This document shows, in pieces, positions 1 to 9,375 of a stretch of 17,500 nt of DNA; the stretch's first letter is position 1; each line of letters opens with the position of its first letter. A model generated the notes under the pieces. The model worked only from the letters and a program-made list of their open reading frames with translations, had not been told where the DNA came from and ran no database searches. The position numbers and the translations under genes were made by a program. The DNA comes from Neocallimastix lanati (nom. inval.) (Eukaryota > Neocallimastigomycota > Neocallimastigomycetes > Neocallimastigales > Neocallimastigaceae): assembly GCA_016946835.1 (NCBI GenBank), contig JACVTC010000124.1:290001-307500 (forward strand), read 5' to 3'.

Positions 1-204
1 TATATATATATATATTTATTTTTATATCTATTTATATATTATATATTTAAATTACATATTTTTTATTTTATTAAATAAAAATTTTTATTATCATTAATTT
101 AAAAAAAATCTTTTTTTTTTTTTTTTTTTTTTTTCTTTTTTTTTTTGATTTATATTTTAATCAGTTTTCTTTCTTTTTTTACTTTCTTTTTTTTTTCTAT
201 TTTA
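1..204. other. AT-rich low-complexity DNA with a T24 run
   Basis: The stretch opens with a short (TA)n run and then holds T-rich DNA including an unbroken run of 24 T at 111-134, one C, and 11 more T. I see no gene, RNA or regulatory motif in it. Confidence 0.8.
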
Positions 205-381
205 TTTTATTTTATTTTTCAAGTAATGAAAAAAATTATAATAGTACATAATAATACATAATAATATTAATGACAGTAAAATAATAATAACTAAAAAACA
301 ACAATTAGGCATATCGTTAATCTGAAATAAGAGTATAGGGCATGTATCTAATACCAAAAATACCCAATCTTTCTTCCTCTC
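202..381 (-). other. 59-codon minus-strand open frame, possible exon or chance
   Basis: Read on the minus strand, 381 down to 205 is open for 59 codons and ends at a TAA (204-202). The first half is not low complexity: it reads ERKKDWVFLVLDTCPILLFQ and then INDMPNCC. The second half is a hydrophobic run of about 20 residues (rich in I, L, V and C) followed by a short basic tail ending KNKIK, like a C-terminal membrane anchor. No ATG starts the frame; the first internal ATG would leave 36 residues. Just upstream on the minus strand is CCTAAC, then CTTTTTGAGAG, which resembles a branch point plus splice acceptor. I, L, F and Y are favoured by any AT-rich DNA, so the membrane segment is weak evidence. 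I do not recognise the sequence. Confidence 0.15.
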
Positions 382-486
382 TCAAAAAGGTTAGGATATT
401 ATTACAATTTAAATATAACCTAATCCATATAAAATAAAAAATAATATAAAAATAATATATATATAAAACATTTTATTTAAATAAAT

Positions 487-512
487 AAAAAAAAAAAAAA
501 AAAAAAAAAAAA
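487..512. repeat. A26 homopolymer
   Basis: An unbroken run of 26 A, one of four A runs of 24 or more in the window. It is probably a slippage product. Nothing upstream looks like a retroposon body, so I do not call it a poly(A) tail. Confidence 0.9.
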
Positions 513-1213
513 GATTAATTAATTGAAAATGAGATACTCCATTGATGAACTTATTTTTATTTATTTTTATGTATTTTTTTTTGTTTTTTTTTGGTACTTT
601 TAACTTTTTTCAATAAATATATCATAATTAGAATCTTTGTTGATTTATTTTATTCTATGATTATTATTATTATTATTAACTTTTAATTGGGTTAAACAAA
701 CAAACAAACAAACAAAAAAAAAAAAAAAATTTAATTCTATAATTTATTACTATGAATACTTTAAATGGATGATTTTAATTTTTTTTTTTTTGTTGAAAAA
801 GGTATATTACTAATTTTATTATATATGTATATAAAAAAAAAGAGATATATTTAAAAATAAAAAATAATTAAAATTCATTTTTAATTTTCTTGTTATACTG
901 TTATTTTCAATTTCTTTTTTATTTTATAATTTCAATTTTAAAGTATGAAATATGAATCTATATCTATTTATTTATTTAGTTATTTATATAATCTATAACT
1001 ACTTCTATGCATTTATAAGTTATATATAAAAAAATTGAATCCTATATCATATAATCAATAAGTATCGATTATGACTGATATTAGAATAAAAATAAATAAT
1101 ATAAATATATTTATATATATATATATATATCAAAATTATAAAAAATTTGTTTCCATTATGATTGAAATATTAAAGCTTTAATATATTAATTATAATTATG
1201 GAATCATTATAAC
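513..1213. other. AT-rich gene-free stretch with short microsatellites
   Basis: It contains (ATT)n at 660-678, an (AAAC)n block at 694-713 running into a 16-A tract ending at 729, and short (TTTA) and (TA) blocks. Stops are frequent in all frames. I see no gene. Confidence 0.75.
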
Positions 1214-1215
1214 AA

Positions 1216-1267
<52 letters not shown>

Positions 1268-1330
1268 ATTCATATTATTTAATAAATAAATAAATGAATA
1301 AATAAAGGAATAAATAAATGAATAAATAAT
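1214..1330. repeat. (AAAT)n microsatellite with a decayed 3' half
   Basis: Positions 1214-1266 are a clean AAAT array of about 13 units. Positions 1281-1330 continue the same 4-bp rhythm with scattered A-to-G changes (AATG, AAGG), as expected for an older, decayed part of one array. Confidence 0.95.
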
Positions 1331-1941
1331 TAAAATTGTCTTTTTTTTTATATATATATATAATTTTATTATTTGTATATTTTAATCTATTTTATGTTTT
1401 AATCCGTTCAATTATGCATTATTCCATTATTGCCTTATTTAGGTATAATTTAGAGTTTTATGGGTTTAATAATATAATAATTTTTTTTTTTTTTTTAATA
1501 AAAACTTTATCTTTCAAAACATTTATTTACCAAATATGTTAAAGTTTAGTTCCAAAATAAACATTATATAATATATAATATAAAATATATAATAAATATT
1601 ATAAAATATATAATATATACTAAATCATATAAAATAAATATATATAATATAAAATAAATAATATAAAATAAACAATATAAAATAAAAAAAAAGATATAAA
1701 TAAAATTTTATAAGGAGTTTAGAATAATTATCTATTTATTTTATATTTTAATTTATTTTTTATATAAATTTTTAAAACTTATGTATAATAATTTATCTTT
1801 ATTTTATTTTTTTTTATATAAATCATTTTTTATTATTTTATATAATTATTTTGTCATTTCTTTTCTTTTCATTAGAAAAGTTAACTTTTTTTTTTTGTAG
1901 TAACTTTTTTTTTATTGAAATGATATTAAAATATACAAAGT
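1331..1941. other. AT-rich gene-free stretch
   Basis: A T/A-rich frame with no ATG start at 1336-1542 is mostly F, I, Y and L from T runs, and I do not regard it as a gene. Positions 1556-1690 are a degenerate ATATA/AATAT repeat, with three or four copies of an AATATAAAATAAA-like unit near its end. Nothing else is recognisable. Confidence 0.7.
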
Positions 1942-1945
1942 AAAA

Positions 1946-1984
<39 letters not shown>

Positions 1985-1986
1985 AT
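1942..1986. repeat. (AAAT)n microsatellite
   Basis: About 11 uninterrupted AAAT units, in the same orientation as the other long arrays of this unit in the window. Confidence 0.95.
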
Positions 1987-2680
1987 TTATATTATATAGA
2001 CAATTAATAACTAAATTTTAATTTAATTTTCTATTTTAAACTTTTCAGAAATAGATCATTTTTAAATAAAGCAATTTATTTATTCTATTCATTTATTTAT
2101 TTATTTCTTAATTAATTAAATTAATTTATTTAATTATTGAATTTATTTCCTTTTATAATACTAATTTTAAATTAAAAAAAAAAAGGAAATCATGTTTAAA
2201 AAGAAAAATAATAATTTTATTTATTAAAATTTTTTAAAACTGCTAAAGATTAAATAATTCATTTAAAAATAAAAAAATTTAAAAAAAAATGGCAACTTTT
2301 GTGCTATGGAATATCATATATTTCAATCAATTCCAATATATTATCATGGTCAATATGAATTTAAATTTTTAAATTGAAATCTATTAAAATAAATAAATAA
2401 ATAAATAAAAATAATAAATAAATAAATAATTTAATTAATAATAGTAATACTCGTAGTAATAATTAATAATTATTTTCATAATAATAATAATACTTGTAAT
2501 AAGGGAAGAAGAATGAGGTCTATATGGGTGGGTAAATTATTCATATTTTATATTTCATGTTTATAATTGATATTTAAATAAATAAATCAGTAAATAAATA
2601 AATATTAACTAATATATATAATAAATTGAAATGAAATAATAATTTGGTAAGGGGAAAAAATAAATTAAATATTATATATA
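1987..2680. other. AT-rich gene-free stretch
   Basis: It includes a shorter (AAAT)n block around 2390-2428 and a slightly more G-containing patch at 2498-2540 that is purine-rich (GGGAAGAAGAATGAGG). I see no open frame of note, no RNA gene and no promoter-like element that I could defend. Confidence 0.65.
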
Positions 2681-2770
2681 TATGTACATATTACATACAC
2701 ATGTACATACATGTACATACATATAATTTATATATGTATATGAATAGATATAGATATAAATAGATAATTT
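2681..2770. repeat. ATGTACATAC decamer repeat rich in TGTACA palindromes
   Basis: ATGTACATAC occurs back to back at 2701-2710 and 2711-2720, with a further ATGTACAT at 2682. Each unit contains the palindrome TGTACA, and the junction creates longer near-palindromes. The flanks dissolve into TATATA and GATATA repeats. It looks like a small tandem repeat; a binding role is not shown. Confidence 0.75.
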
Positions 2771-2954
2771 TAAATTGGATAATTTCTATTTTTATTATTA
2801 TTATTTTTTTTTTATAATAGATGTCATTCCATATTTTATATTATTTTATTTTTTTTTGTGGTTGTTTGGTTTGGTCGGTGAGATGATAATTAATTTTTTT
2901 TTTATTTTGAAATGTGTATTTATTTATTTTTTTTATTGTGTTTTTGCTATATAT

Positions 2955-3019
2955 ATTCTAATTTTATATTCTAATTTTATATTTTAATTTTATATTCTAA
3001 TTTTATATTTTAATTTTTT
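2955..3019. repeat. 13-bp minisatellite, five units
   Basis: Five contiguous 13-bp units of ATTCTAATTTTAT start at 2955, 2968, 2981, 2994 and 3007. The third and fifth have T in place of C at position 4, and the last decays at its end. Alternating C and T variants suggest that a two-unit block may have been duplicated. Confidence 0.9.
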
Positions 3020-3055
3020 ATATTTAGTTTTATTTATATATTTATTTATATGTTC

Positions 3056-3240
3056 CTTTATATGTACAATGTATAATTTAATTTGTAGGTTTTTATATGT
3101 AGAAATGAATGAATATTCCCTTATGTATAATTCTTATGCATAATTCCAATGTATATTTTATATGTAGAATACATATATAGACTATTCATTGGTATAATTT
3201 TATATGTAAAAGTAGTATTTTATATGTATAATGTATATGT
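3056..3240. repeat. Degenerate dispersed repeat around TTTATATGTA
   Basis: The motif TTTATATGTA, usually followed by a few purines and AATGTAT-like sequence, recurs at about 3057, 3091, 3157, 3198 and 3217. Spacing is irregular, so this is a decayed cluster and not a clean tandem array. No gene is visible within it. Confidence 0.6.
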
Positions 3241-3330
3241 TTTTATTTTATATAGTAGAATGAATTATGTAAAGAAATATATTAATAGTTGTTTATATTA
3301 ATTTATAATTAAATATAAATTAAATAGATT

Positions 3331-3533
3331 CATAGATTGATATTTTCATATATATTGATATTTTCATGTTTTCATATATATTAATGCTCTTTTCATATAT
3401 ATTGATATTTTCATATATATTGATATTTTCGTATATATTGATGGTATTTTCATAGTGTTGATGAAATTTTCATATTTTCATAGAGATTGATGATATTTTC
3501 ATAATATTTGATAGTAATGATGATATTTTCATG
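3331..3533. repeat. 18-bp minisatellite (ATTGATATTTTCATATAT type)
   Basis: About 11 copies of the core TTTTC(A/G)T occur between 3341 and 3530, usually embedded in an 18-bp unit of ATTGATATTTTCATATAT. The clearest full unit is 3336-3353. Units to the right carry insertions and GATG variants, so spacing drifts to 30 bp. Eighteen is a multiple of three, but the frame hits stops (for example TAG in TTTTCATAG), so I do not treat it as coding. Confidence 0.85.
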
Positions 3534-4221
3534 GGTGTTTTTTTATTTTATTTTTTTTTAAGATTAGAAAGAGAAAAAAAAAACATGTGAATTTAAAATA
3601 TTAAATTAAAAAAAAAAAAAAGGAAAAATTAATTTATAATTTTTTTATATAAAAAATGTTTTATAATTTGTTTTATTTATTTATTTATTTATTTAATATA
3701 TAAATATAAAAAATAAAGTTAATTTTATTTTTGTTTTTGTTTTTAAATTTTATACAGAAAATTTTTATTTTCTTATTTTTTTTTATTATATCTATTATAT
3801 CATATATAAATAGTTTTGAATTTTATCAAAAATAAATAAGAGAATAAATAAGAAAATAAATAAATAATTTATAATTCCTTAAATAATATTTATTTTATAA
3901 TTTATTTATAATTAAGGGATAATTAATTATTTTTTTTATTTTTATTTTTTATTTTTCATTTTTCATTTTAATTCTTAATCTAAATGGCTTTATTCATTTT
4001 TTTTTTATTTTATTTTTAATGGATGAACAATAAAACCATTGTTTTAAATTGTATTATTATTCATTCAAAATTTATTTAATCTATCTATCTATCTACTTAT
4101 TTAAATAATATTTTTAATAGTACTTGAACCTTTTTATTTAATAATTCTATAAGATGATTAATTATTATTAATAAATAAATAAATAAATAAGTATATATAT
4201 ATAATATATATATGTATTATC
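3534..4221. other. AT-rich gene-free stretch
   Basis: It contains T and A runs, a short (TTTA)n at about 3670-3692, an (ATCT)n block of four units at 4079-4095, (AAAT)n at about 4169-4190 and (TA)n at 4193-4213. I see no gene. Confidence 0.75.
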
Positions 4222-4247
4222 TTTTTTTTTTTTTTTTTTTTTTTTTT
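4222..4247. repeat. T26 homopolymer
   Basis: An unbroken run of 26 T that lies 32 bases before the ATG of the doubtful frame at 4280. The placement recalls T tracts in AT-rich eukaryotic promoters, but such runs occur throughout this window. Confidence 0.9.
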
Positions 4248-4279
4248 ATTTTCATTAATAACATTACTAAACTAGTTAA

Positions 4280-4516
4280 ATGAAAAGAAAAAAGTTTGGT
4301 ATTTTATGGCTCTCTCTTTGGATAATAATAGTTAATTATTTTATTTTATTTTATTTTAAATATTATTTATTTATTTATTTACTTATTTACTTTTTTCGGT
4401 TAATTTCAATTTTTATAAACTTTTTTTTTTTTTTTTTGTATGTTACAAATAAATACATGACACTTTCAAAAAAAAAAAAAACAAAAAATTTGACCAATAG
4501 AATAGTTTATTTGTGA
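4280..4516 (+). CDS. Doubtful 78-residue hydrophobic ORF
   Basis: A true ATG opens a 78-codon frame ending in TGA. It starts with a basic stretch, MKRKKFGILW, followed by a long region of F, I, L and Y that could hold two membrane segments (about residues 8-30 and 32-56). A polar tail rich in K, T and N includes a KKKKTK cluster encoded by an A run. It has no family resemblance that I can see. Most of its hydrophobic residues come from T-rich tracts, including a 16-T run coding for F, which is what non-coding DNA of this composition gives. Transcription is not supported by any clear signal. I list it because it is the longest forward frame here with a real ATG start; I consider it more likely spurious than real. 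Confidence 0.12.
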   Translation: MKRKKFGILWLSLWIIIVNYFILFYFKYYLFIYLLIYFFRLISIFINFFFFFLYVTNKYMTLSKKKKTKNLTNRIVYL

Positions 4517-4539
4517 AATGTTTAATTGTAACTAAATAA

Positions 4540-4695
4540 TCCGACATCTTTAATTATAATAATAATTTTAATAATAATAATTTTAATAATAATAATTTTA
4601 ATTATAATAATAATTTTAATAATAATTTTAATAATAATTTTAATAATAATAATAATTTTAATAATAATTTTAATAATAATAATATTATTATTTAA
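4540..4695 (+). repeat. AAT/TTT triplet repeat in constant phase (Asn/Phe-rich if read)
   Basis: From 4552 to 4683 every triplet is AAT, TTT or (twice) TAT, with no slip of phase over 44 codons. Read on the plus strand, it gives runs of 2-5 Asn separated by single Phe. The frame opens after a TAA at 4537 and starts SDIFNYNNNF, and it ends III then TAA at 4693-4695. There is no ATG. Phase conservation can come from pure AAT-unit slippage, but it also resembles the Asn-rich repeats of AT-rich protist and fungal proteins. After it comes a short TTTAA pentamer array to about 4722. Confidence 0.7.
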
Positions 4696-5560
4696 TTTAA
4701 TTTAATTGAATTTAATTTAATTAAAAGTAGTCTTAAGAAATAATTATTATTTATTATCAATGATCAATGATCAATATAATTTTCTTTTAATAAATGCTAT
4801 TTCATACTCAATGAAAATAATATTAATTTTTAATATTTTAATATATACCTATGTACTAATATATAATATATTATATATAATATATAATATATAATATATA
4901 ATATAATAGAATATAATATAATAGAATATAAGTGTAAATTTTTTTTTTAAAATGTTTTTGGCTTAGCTAAAACGTTTTTAATATATATTTAATATATACT
5001 ATGAAATAAATAAAAAAAAAAAAAAAAAGGGAATTCATTTAATATTAAAAAAAAAAAATAATTATTTGTATTATATCTTATTTTTATCTTTCTTATTAAT
5101 AAATAATAATAATAAATTAGTTACAAAAAAAAAATAATTATTAATAATTATGTAAAGAAAAAGAATTAAAAAAAAAAATAATTTCAAAATAAAATAAAAT
5201 AAAATAAAATAAAAAATATTTATTTACTATTAAAATTTTTTATTATAAATTATAATTATTTACTTTTCTTTAGCTCTAATGTTCTAATACTATTAAATTA
5301 TAATTATAATAATTATTAACTAGTATTATAATTATTATTAATTATAATTATTATTTTTTTACTTTTATTTTTTATTTATTTATTTATTTATTTTTTTTTT
5401 TTGAATGGCACCATCAAATAAAATAAAATTTATAAAGTGTAACAATGTTTCAATATTAATTAGATTAAGAGAATATTCGTTAATATTGTTATGGTAAAAA
5501 AAAAAAGATTAAGAAAAGGAAAAAAAGAAAAAAGAAAATGAAAAAAAATTAAAAAAAAAA
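4696..5560. other. AT-rich gene-free stretch
   Basis: It contains the TTTAA pentamer run (to about 4722), a TATAATATA-type satellite at 4857-4930, an (AAAAT)n block of about six units at 5186-5214 and several A runs. The patch 5404-5495 is a little more complex but has stops in all frames. No gene is seen. Confidence 0.7.
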
Positions 5561-5629
5561 TAATAATTACTATAATTAAAAAATAATAATTACTATAATT
5601 AAAAAATAATAATTACTATAATTAAAAAA
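5561..5629. repeat. 23-bp tandem repeat, three identical units
   Basis: Three units begin TAATAATTACTATAATT and end in an A tract, at 5561, 5584 and 5607. I see no difference between the units by eye, which suggests a recent expansion. Confidence 0.95.
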
Positions 5630-6267
5630 TAATGAAAATATAATGAAAATATAATAAAATAATAAATAATATTAAATAATATAATAATTTATAATAATAA
5701 TAATAAAAAAAAAAAGAGAATATAATAAAAGATAATAAAATATTAAATAATATTAAATAATATAATAAAAGATAATAAAAGAAAAGAAAATAATAAATAA
5801 TATTAAATAATAAAATAAAAGATGGAAAAAAAAAAACGCCAAATAAATTATTTTTATTTTTTTTATTTTATTTTTCTTTATTTATTTTTATTTATTTTAA
5901 TTATTATAATTTAATTAATAAATTAATAAATAATATTAAAGAATTTTAATTAAGAAATGATTTTAAAACAATGTAAATTTTTTTTTTAAAACATAAACAT
6001 TAATTAATCCTATTGTATAATCTTAACGGCAACCAAAAAAAAAAATAATACTAATAATAATCATAATCATAATAAAAAAAAAAATTCCAGATATAGTAAT
6101 AAAAATACTAAATAAATAATAATAGTAATAAATAAATAATAATAATAAAATTATATATATATATTAATATAATAATAATAATATAATGTTAAATAATAAT
6201 GGGCTTTAATTATAATAATGATAAGACTAATAATAAATAACAATAGCAATATAAATTGTAATATAAT
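5630..6267. other. A-rich degenerate repeats, no gene
   Basis: Positions 5636-5820 are a loose array of TAATAAA, TATTAAATAA and ATAAAAGATAA elements. The rest is AAT-rich DNA with A runs. Stops (TAA) are very dense on the plus strand and I see no open frame of interest on either strand. Confidence 0.7.
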
Positions 6268-6493
6268 AATCATTCTAAAATAATAATGGCCTTAATAATA
6301 ATAGTAAGCAACAATATTCTATAATAATAATGTCATTAAAATTTATTGTCAATAAGTAATATTCTATAATAATAATGACATTATTTATTTATTGTCAATA
6401 AATAATATTCTATAATAATAATGGCATTAATAATAATAGTAAATAACAATAATTCTAAAATAATTATGGCGTTAATAAATACCATATTCTAAT
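6268..6493. repeat. 45-bp minisatellite, five diverged units
   Basis: Units start at 6268, 6313, 6358, 6404 and 6449, so the period is 45 (once 46) bp. Each begins with AAT(A/C)ATTCTA-like sequence, continues with an AATAATAATG block and then (G/T/A)(G/T/A)C(A/C/G)TTA. Two middle units share ATTGTCAATAA. The units are clearly diverged, so this is an older array. Both in-phase readings are broken by TAA stops, so it is not coding as it stands. Confidence 0.85.
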
Positions 6494-6842
6494 ATAAGTA
6501 ATGATGTTATTCATAATAGAAAAAAAACAAAAAAATTTTTTTTTTTAAATAAATGATATTAGTAATAATAATATGTAACAATAATTTTTTTTTAGTAATA
6601 ATAACAATAATAATAATAGTAAAAAAATAATAAGGATTAACATTATTATAATATTAAATTAAAAGTAGATAATAATAATACTAACAATGATAACATAATA
6701 ATAATACAAAATAATGACGACAATAATACTTAAAAATAAAATAGAATATATTTATAATAAAAGAAAATATTAATACCGATAGATATATATTTAATCATTG
6801 ATTATTAATGATGAAATTATTAATAAAATTTATTCTAATAAT
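6494..6842. other. AAT-rich stretch, no gene
   Basis: It contains loose AAT and AATAG repeats, with A and T runs near 6520-6546. I see no supportable feature. Confidence 0.7.
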
Positions 6843-7060
6843 ACTAATTAAATATTATTAATAATTATAATAATAGCATATAATCAAAAAAAAAAAAAGT
6901 TATTACTAATTAAATCTAATATTAATTATAATAATATCATATAATTATAAAAAAGGTTATAACTAATTAAATCTAATAATAATAATTATAATAATAGCAT
7001 AATAGTATATAATTGAAAAAAAAAGTTATTATTAAATTATATTTAAAGTATTAGTAATGA
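6843..7060. repeat. About 60-bp tandem repeat, three units and a partial
   Basis: Units begin ACTAATTAAAT at 6843, 6905 and 6962 (spacing 62 and 57). Each carries ATTATAATAATA(G/T)CATA, a (T)AAT run and an A tract ending AAAGTTAT or AAGGTTAT. A fourth, truncated unit follows from about 7027. Length differences come from the A tract and from AAT insertions. Confidence 0.85.
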
Positions 7061-7581
7061 TTAGTAATACTATTCACTTAACTCATCCTTTTTTTTTATT
7101 TTTTATTTTTTATTTTTTATTTTTTATTTTAATTTTTTTTTTATTCATTTATTAGTCATAATCAAATGAACCATTGGACCATGTTTCAAATATATTAAAT
7201 TATATATAATATAATAAAATTTTTTAATAATTTTTATATTCTTATTTTTTATTTTTTCATATTTTGTATTACATCTCCATAAAAGAAAAAAAAAATTTTT
7301 TTTTAATAAATTATTTATTCATAATCTTGTCATTATAATAAAATGATGTTACAGTTAGTTTTATTTTTAAATAATTAAAAATATTCATTTTAATAATAAT
7401 AATAATAATATTAATAATAATTATGTAAATAATCCATTGAATATATAGATATGTTTTTTTTTTTTTTTAAAAAAAAGAGTATAATTAATTATTTATACAC
7501 ACATATATATATTTTATTATTATTATTATTATTATTTTTTTTTTGTAATGATTAAAATTGATATGTTAATTGAAATGGAAT

Positions 7582-7582
<1 letters not shown>
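7061..7582. other. AT-rich gene-free stretch
   Basis: Positions 7098-7130 are an ATTTTTT heptamer run of about four to five units. An A10-T9 palindrome lies at 7286-7304, a T15-A8 junction at 7454-7476, and (ATT)n blocks near 7400 and 7515. No gene is visible. Confidence 0.75.

Positions 7583-7625
<43 letters not shown>
7583..7625. repeat. T43 homopolymer, longest in the window
   Basis: An unbroken run of 43 T is followed by AGTTTTACTTGAATC. Length in the assembly may be uncertain, since runs this long are error-prone in every sequencing method. Confidence 0.9.
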
Positions 7626-7627
<2 letters not shown>

Positions 7628-7812
7628 TTTTACTTGAATCTTTTAGAATCTTTTAAATATAAATAGGTATGTTTATCTTAGTTATATAGGATAAAAGATA
7701 AAAGATAGAAGATAAAATAATAATAATAATAATAATAATAAAATCATAATATCTACGTGATATTATTAAATAATAATAATAATATATATATTTATACCAA
7801 AATAGTAATCCT
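7626..7812. repeat. Short GATAAAA and (AAT)n repeats
   Basis: Three to four GATAAAA or GATAGAA units at about 7689-7716 run into (AAT)n at 7716-7742. The remainder is plain AT-rich DNA. Confidence 0.8.
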
Positions 7813-7814
7813 AA

Positions 7815-7901
<87 letters not shown>

Positions 7902-7903
7902 AT
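7813..7903. repeat. (AAAT)n microsatellite, about 22 units
   Basis: Uninterrupted 91-bp array of the tetranucleotide, the longest array of this unit in the window and free of variants by eye. Confidence 0.97.
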
Positions 7904-8357
7904 CATAAATACATTAAGAACATCTACCAAAATAGTGATGATATTATAAAAGGAAAAAAAAATTTTTTTTCTTTATAAAATGTGGAATAAAAAAAAAAAA
8001 TAAAATTAAAAATAAATAAATATATATATATATATGTATTTGTATATATTTGTATCTATATATTTTTAATTTTATATTATTTGTAGGTATAGGTAAAGTT
8101 CTCATGATAAAAGAGGGTCCTTTTTTTTTTTTTAATTGTTTTTAACTCTTTTCTACTTATTTTAGAATGAAAGAATCGAGAAAAAAAAAAAAAAAAGATT
8201 CATTTCAATTGACTTTAATAAATGAAAATAAAAAAAAAATTTATTAATTAATATAGATTTATTTATTATATTTATTATATTTATTATATTGTTACATACA
8301 AAAAAAAAAAAAAAAAAAAAAAAGGGTGTTTATTTTTGGTGGAATAATTCTTATTTC

Positions 8358-8389
<32 letters not shown>

Positions 8390-8422
8390 TTTAATTATTT
8401 ATTTCAATTATTTAGATTTTTC

Positions 8423-8461
<39 letters not shown>

Positions 8462-8825
8462 TTTTTTTTTTTAATTAGTTTTTCAATTAATTAATAAAAA
8501 AAAGATTATTTCTATTTTTAAATAATTATGAATCATCATTATTAAAAAAAAAAAAAAAAAAAAAAAAAGGAATAACTGAATATATTTTATAAAGAAGGAA
8601 ATGAAATTGAAATAGGAAAGAATATATCCTTAATTTATATATATATTTATATTTATAAAAAATATATAAAAAATATATAAAAAATATATAAAAAATATAA
8701 AAAATATATATAATAATACTAATTATTATTTTTGGATCTAATTTTATAAAAATGAAAATTTTTTTTTATTTTTATGATTTATTTATTTCTGGTTCATTTC
8801 CTAGAAAGGCTATAAATTTTAAGAC
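7904..8825. other. AT-rich stretch with homopolymers and (TTA)n, no gene
   Basis: It holds an A9-T8 palindrome at 7954-7970, A24 at 8300-8323, (TTA)n at 8358-8389 and 8424-8460, A25 at 8544-8568, and an 11-bp AAAAAATATAT repeat of about five units at 8657-8712. The reading frame over 8289-8474 is only K, L and F from these repeats and has no ATG, so I reject it as a gene. Confidence 0.8.
8167..8247 (+). other. 26-residue micro-ORF after a splice-acceptor-like TTTTAG
   Basis: ATG at 8167 opens MKESRKKKKK then DSFQLTLINE and a short basic tail, ending TAA. The A16 run supplies the lysines. Directly before it, AACTCTTTTCTACTTATTTTAG looks like a branch site, pyrimidine tract and AG acceptor. 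A second copy of its first 15 bases occurs at 12978. Probably chance. Confidence 0.08.
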
Positions 8826-9107
8826 ATAATAAATAATAAATAATAAATAATAAATAATAAATAATAAATAATAAATAATAAATAATAAATAATAAATAAT
8901 AAATAATAAATAATAAATAATAAATAATAAATAATAAATAATAAATAATAAATAATAAATAATAAATAATAAATAATAAATAATAAATAATAAATAATAA
9001 ATAATAAATAATAAATAATAAATAATAAATAATAAATAATAAATAATAAATAATAAATAATAAATAATAAATAATAAATAATAAATAATAAATAATAAAT
9101 AATAAAT
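8826..9107. repeat. AAATAAT heptamer satellite, array 1 (about 40 units)
   Basis: About 280 bp of head-to-tail AAATAAT with no variants that I can see until the very end, where it passes into AAAT and AAT units. This regularity points to recent expansion or ongoing homogenisation. On the minus strand ATTATTT has no stop in any frame, because period 7 cycles through all three phases. A long I, Y, L, F frame of about 100 codons (9130-8819) results; it is an artefact of the repeat, not a gene. Confidence 0.97.
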
Positions 9108-9344
9108 AAATAATAATAGCTATTGACCATAAACAGTCATCATGTAGGTTAATTTTTATGTATATTAATTTTATTTATTTAATTATTATTATTATTTTTT
9201 AAAATATTTAATATTTAAAAAAAGAAGTACTTAAGATAAGGATTTTTTTCCCCTATTTTTTTAAATTTTCAATTTTTAATCATTAATTTAGAATAAAGTT
9301 AAAATATATTATATATATAAATATATATAAATATAAATGAGATT

Positions 9345-9375
<31 letters not shown>

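Noticed and set aside
388-425. AGGTTA/TAACCT inverted repeat near the left island as a terminator or telomere-like element
   Set aside because: The arms are only 6 bp, with a loop of more than 20 nt, and there is no tandem telomere unit.
487-512. A runs as poly(A) tails of retroposed sequences
   Set aside because: Runs of A and T are spread over both strands without adjacent gene-like bodies or target-site duplications. Slippage is the simpler view.
1336-1542. 68-codon hydrophobic plus-strand frame
   Set aside because: It begins at TTG, not ATG, and its residues are mostly F, I, Y and L from T-rich tracts.
2775-2987. 70-codon Tyr/Phe-rich plus-strand frame
   Set aside because: There is no ATG at its start, the content is low complexity, and it runs into the 13-bp minisatellite.
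8289-8474. 61-codon Lys- and Leu-rich frame
   Set aside because: It starts at TTG and is made of an A24 run, (TTA)n and T runs.
8819-9130. 103-residue minus-strand reading frame of IIYYLLF repeats
   Set aside because: It is produced entirely by the AAATAAT satellite, which is stop-free on the minus strand in all phases.
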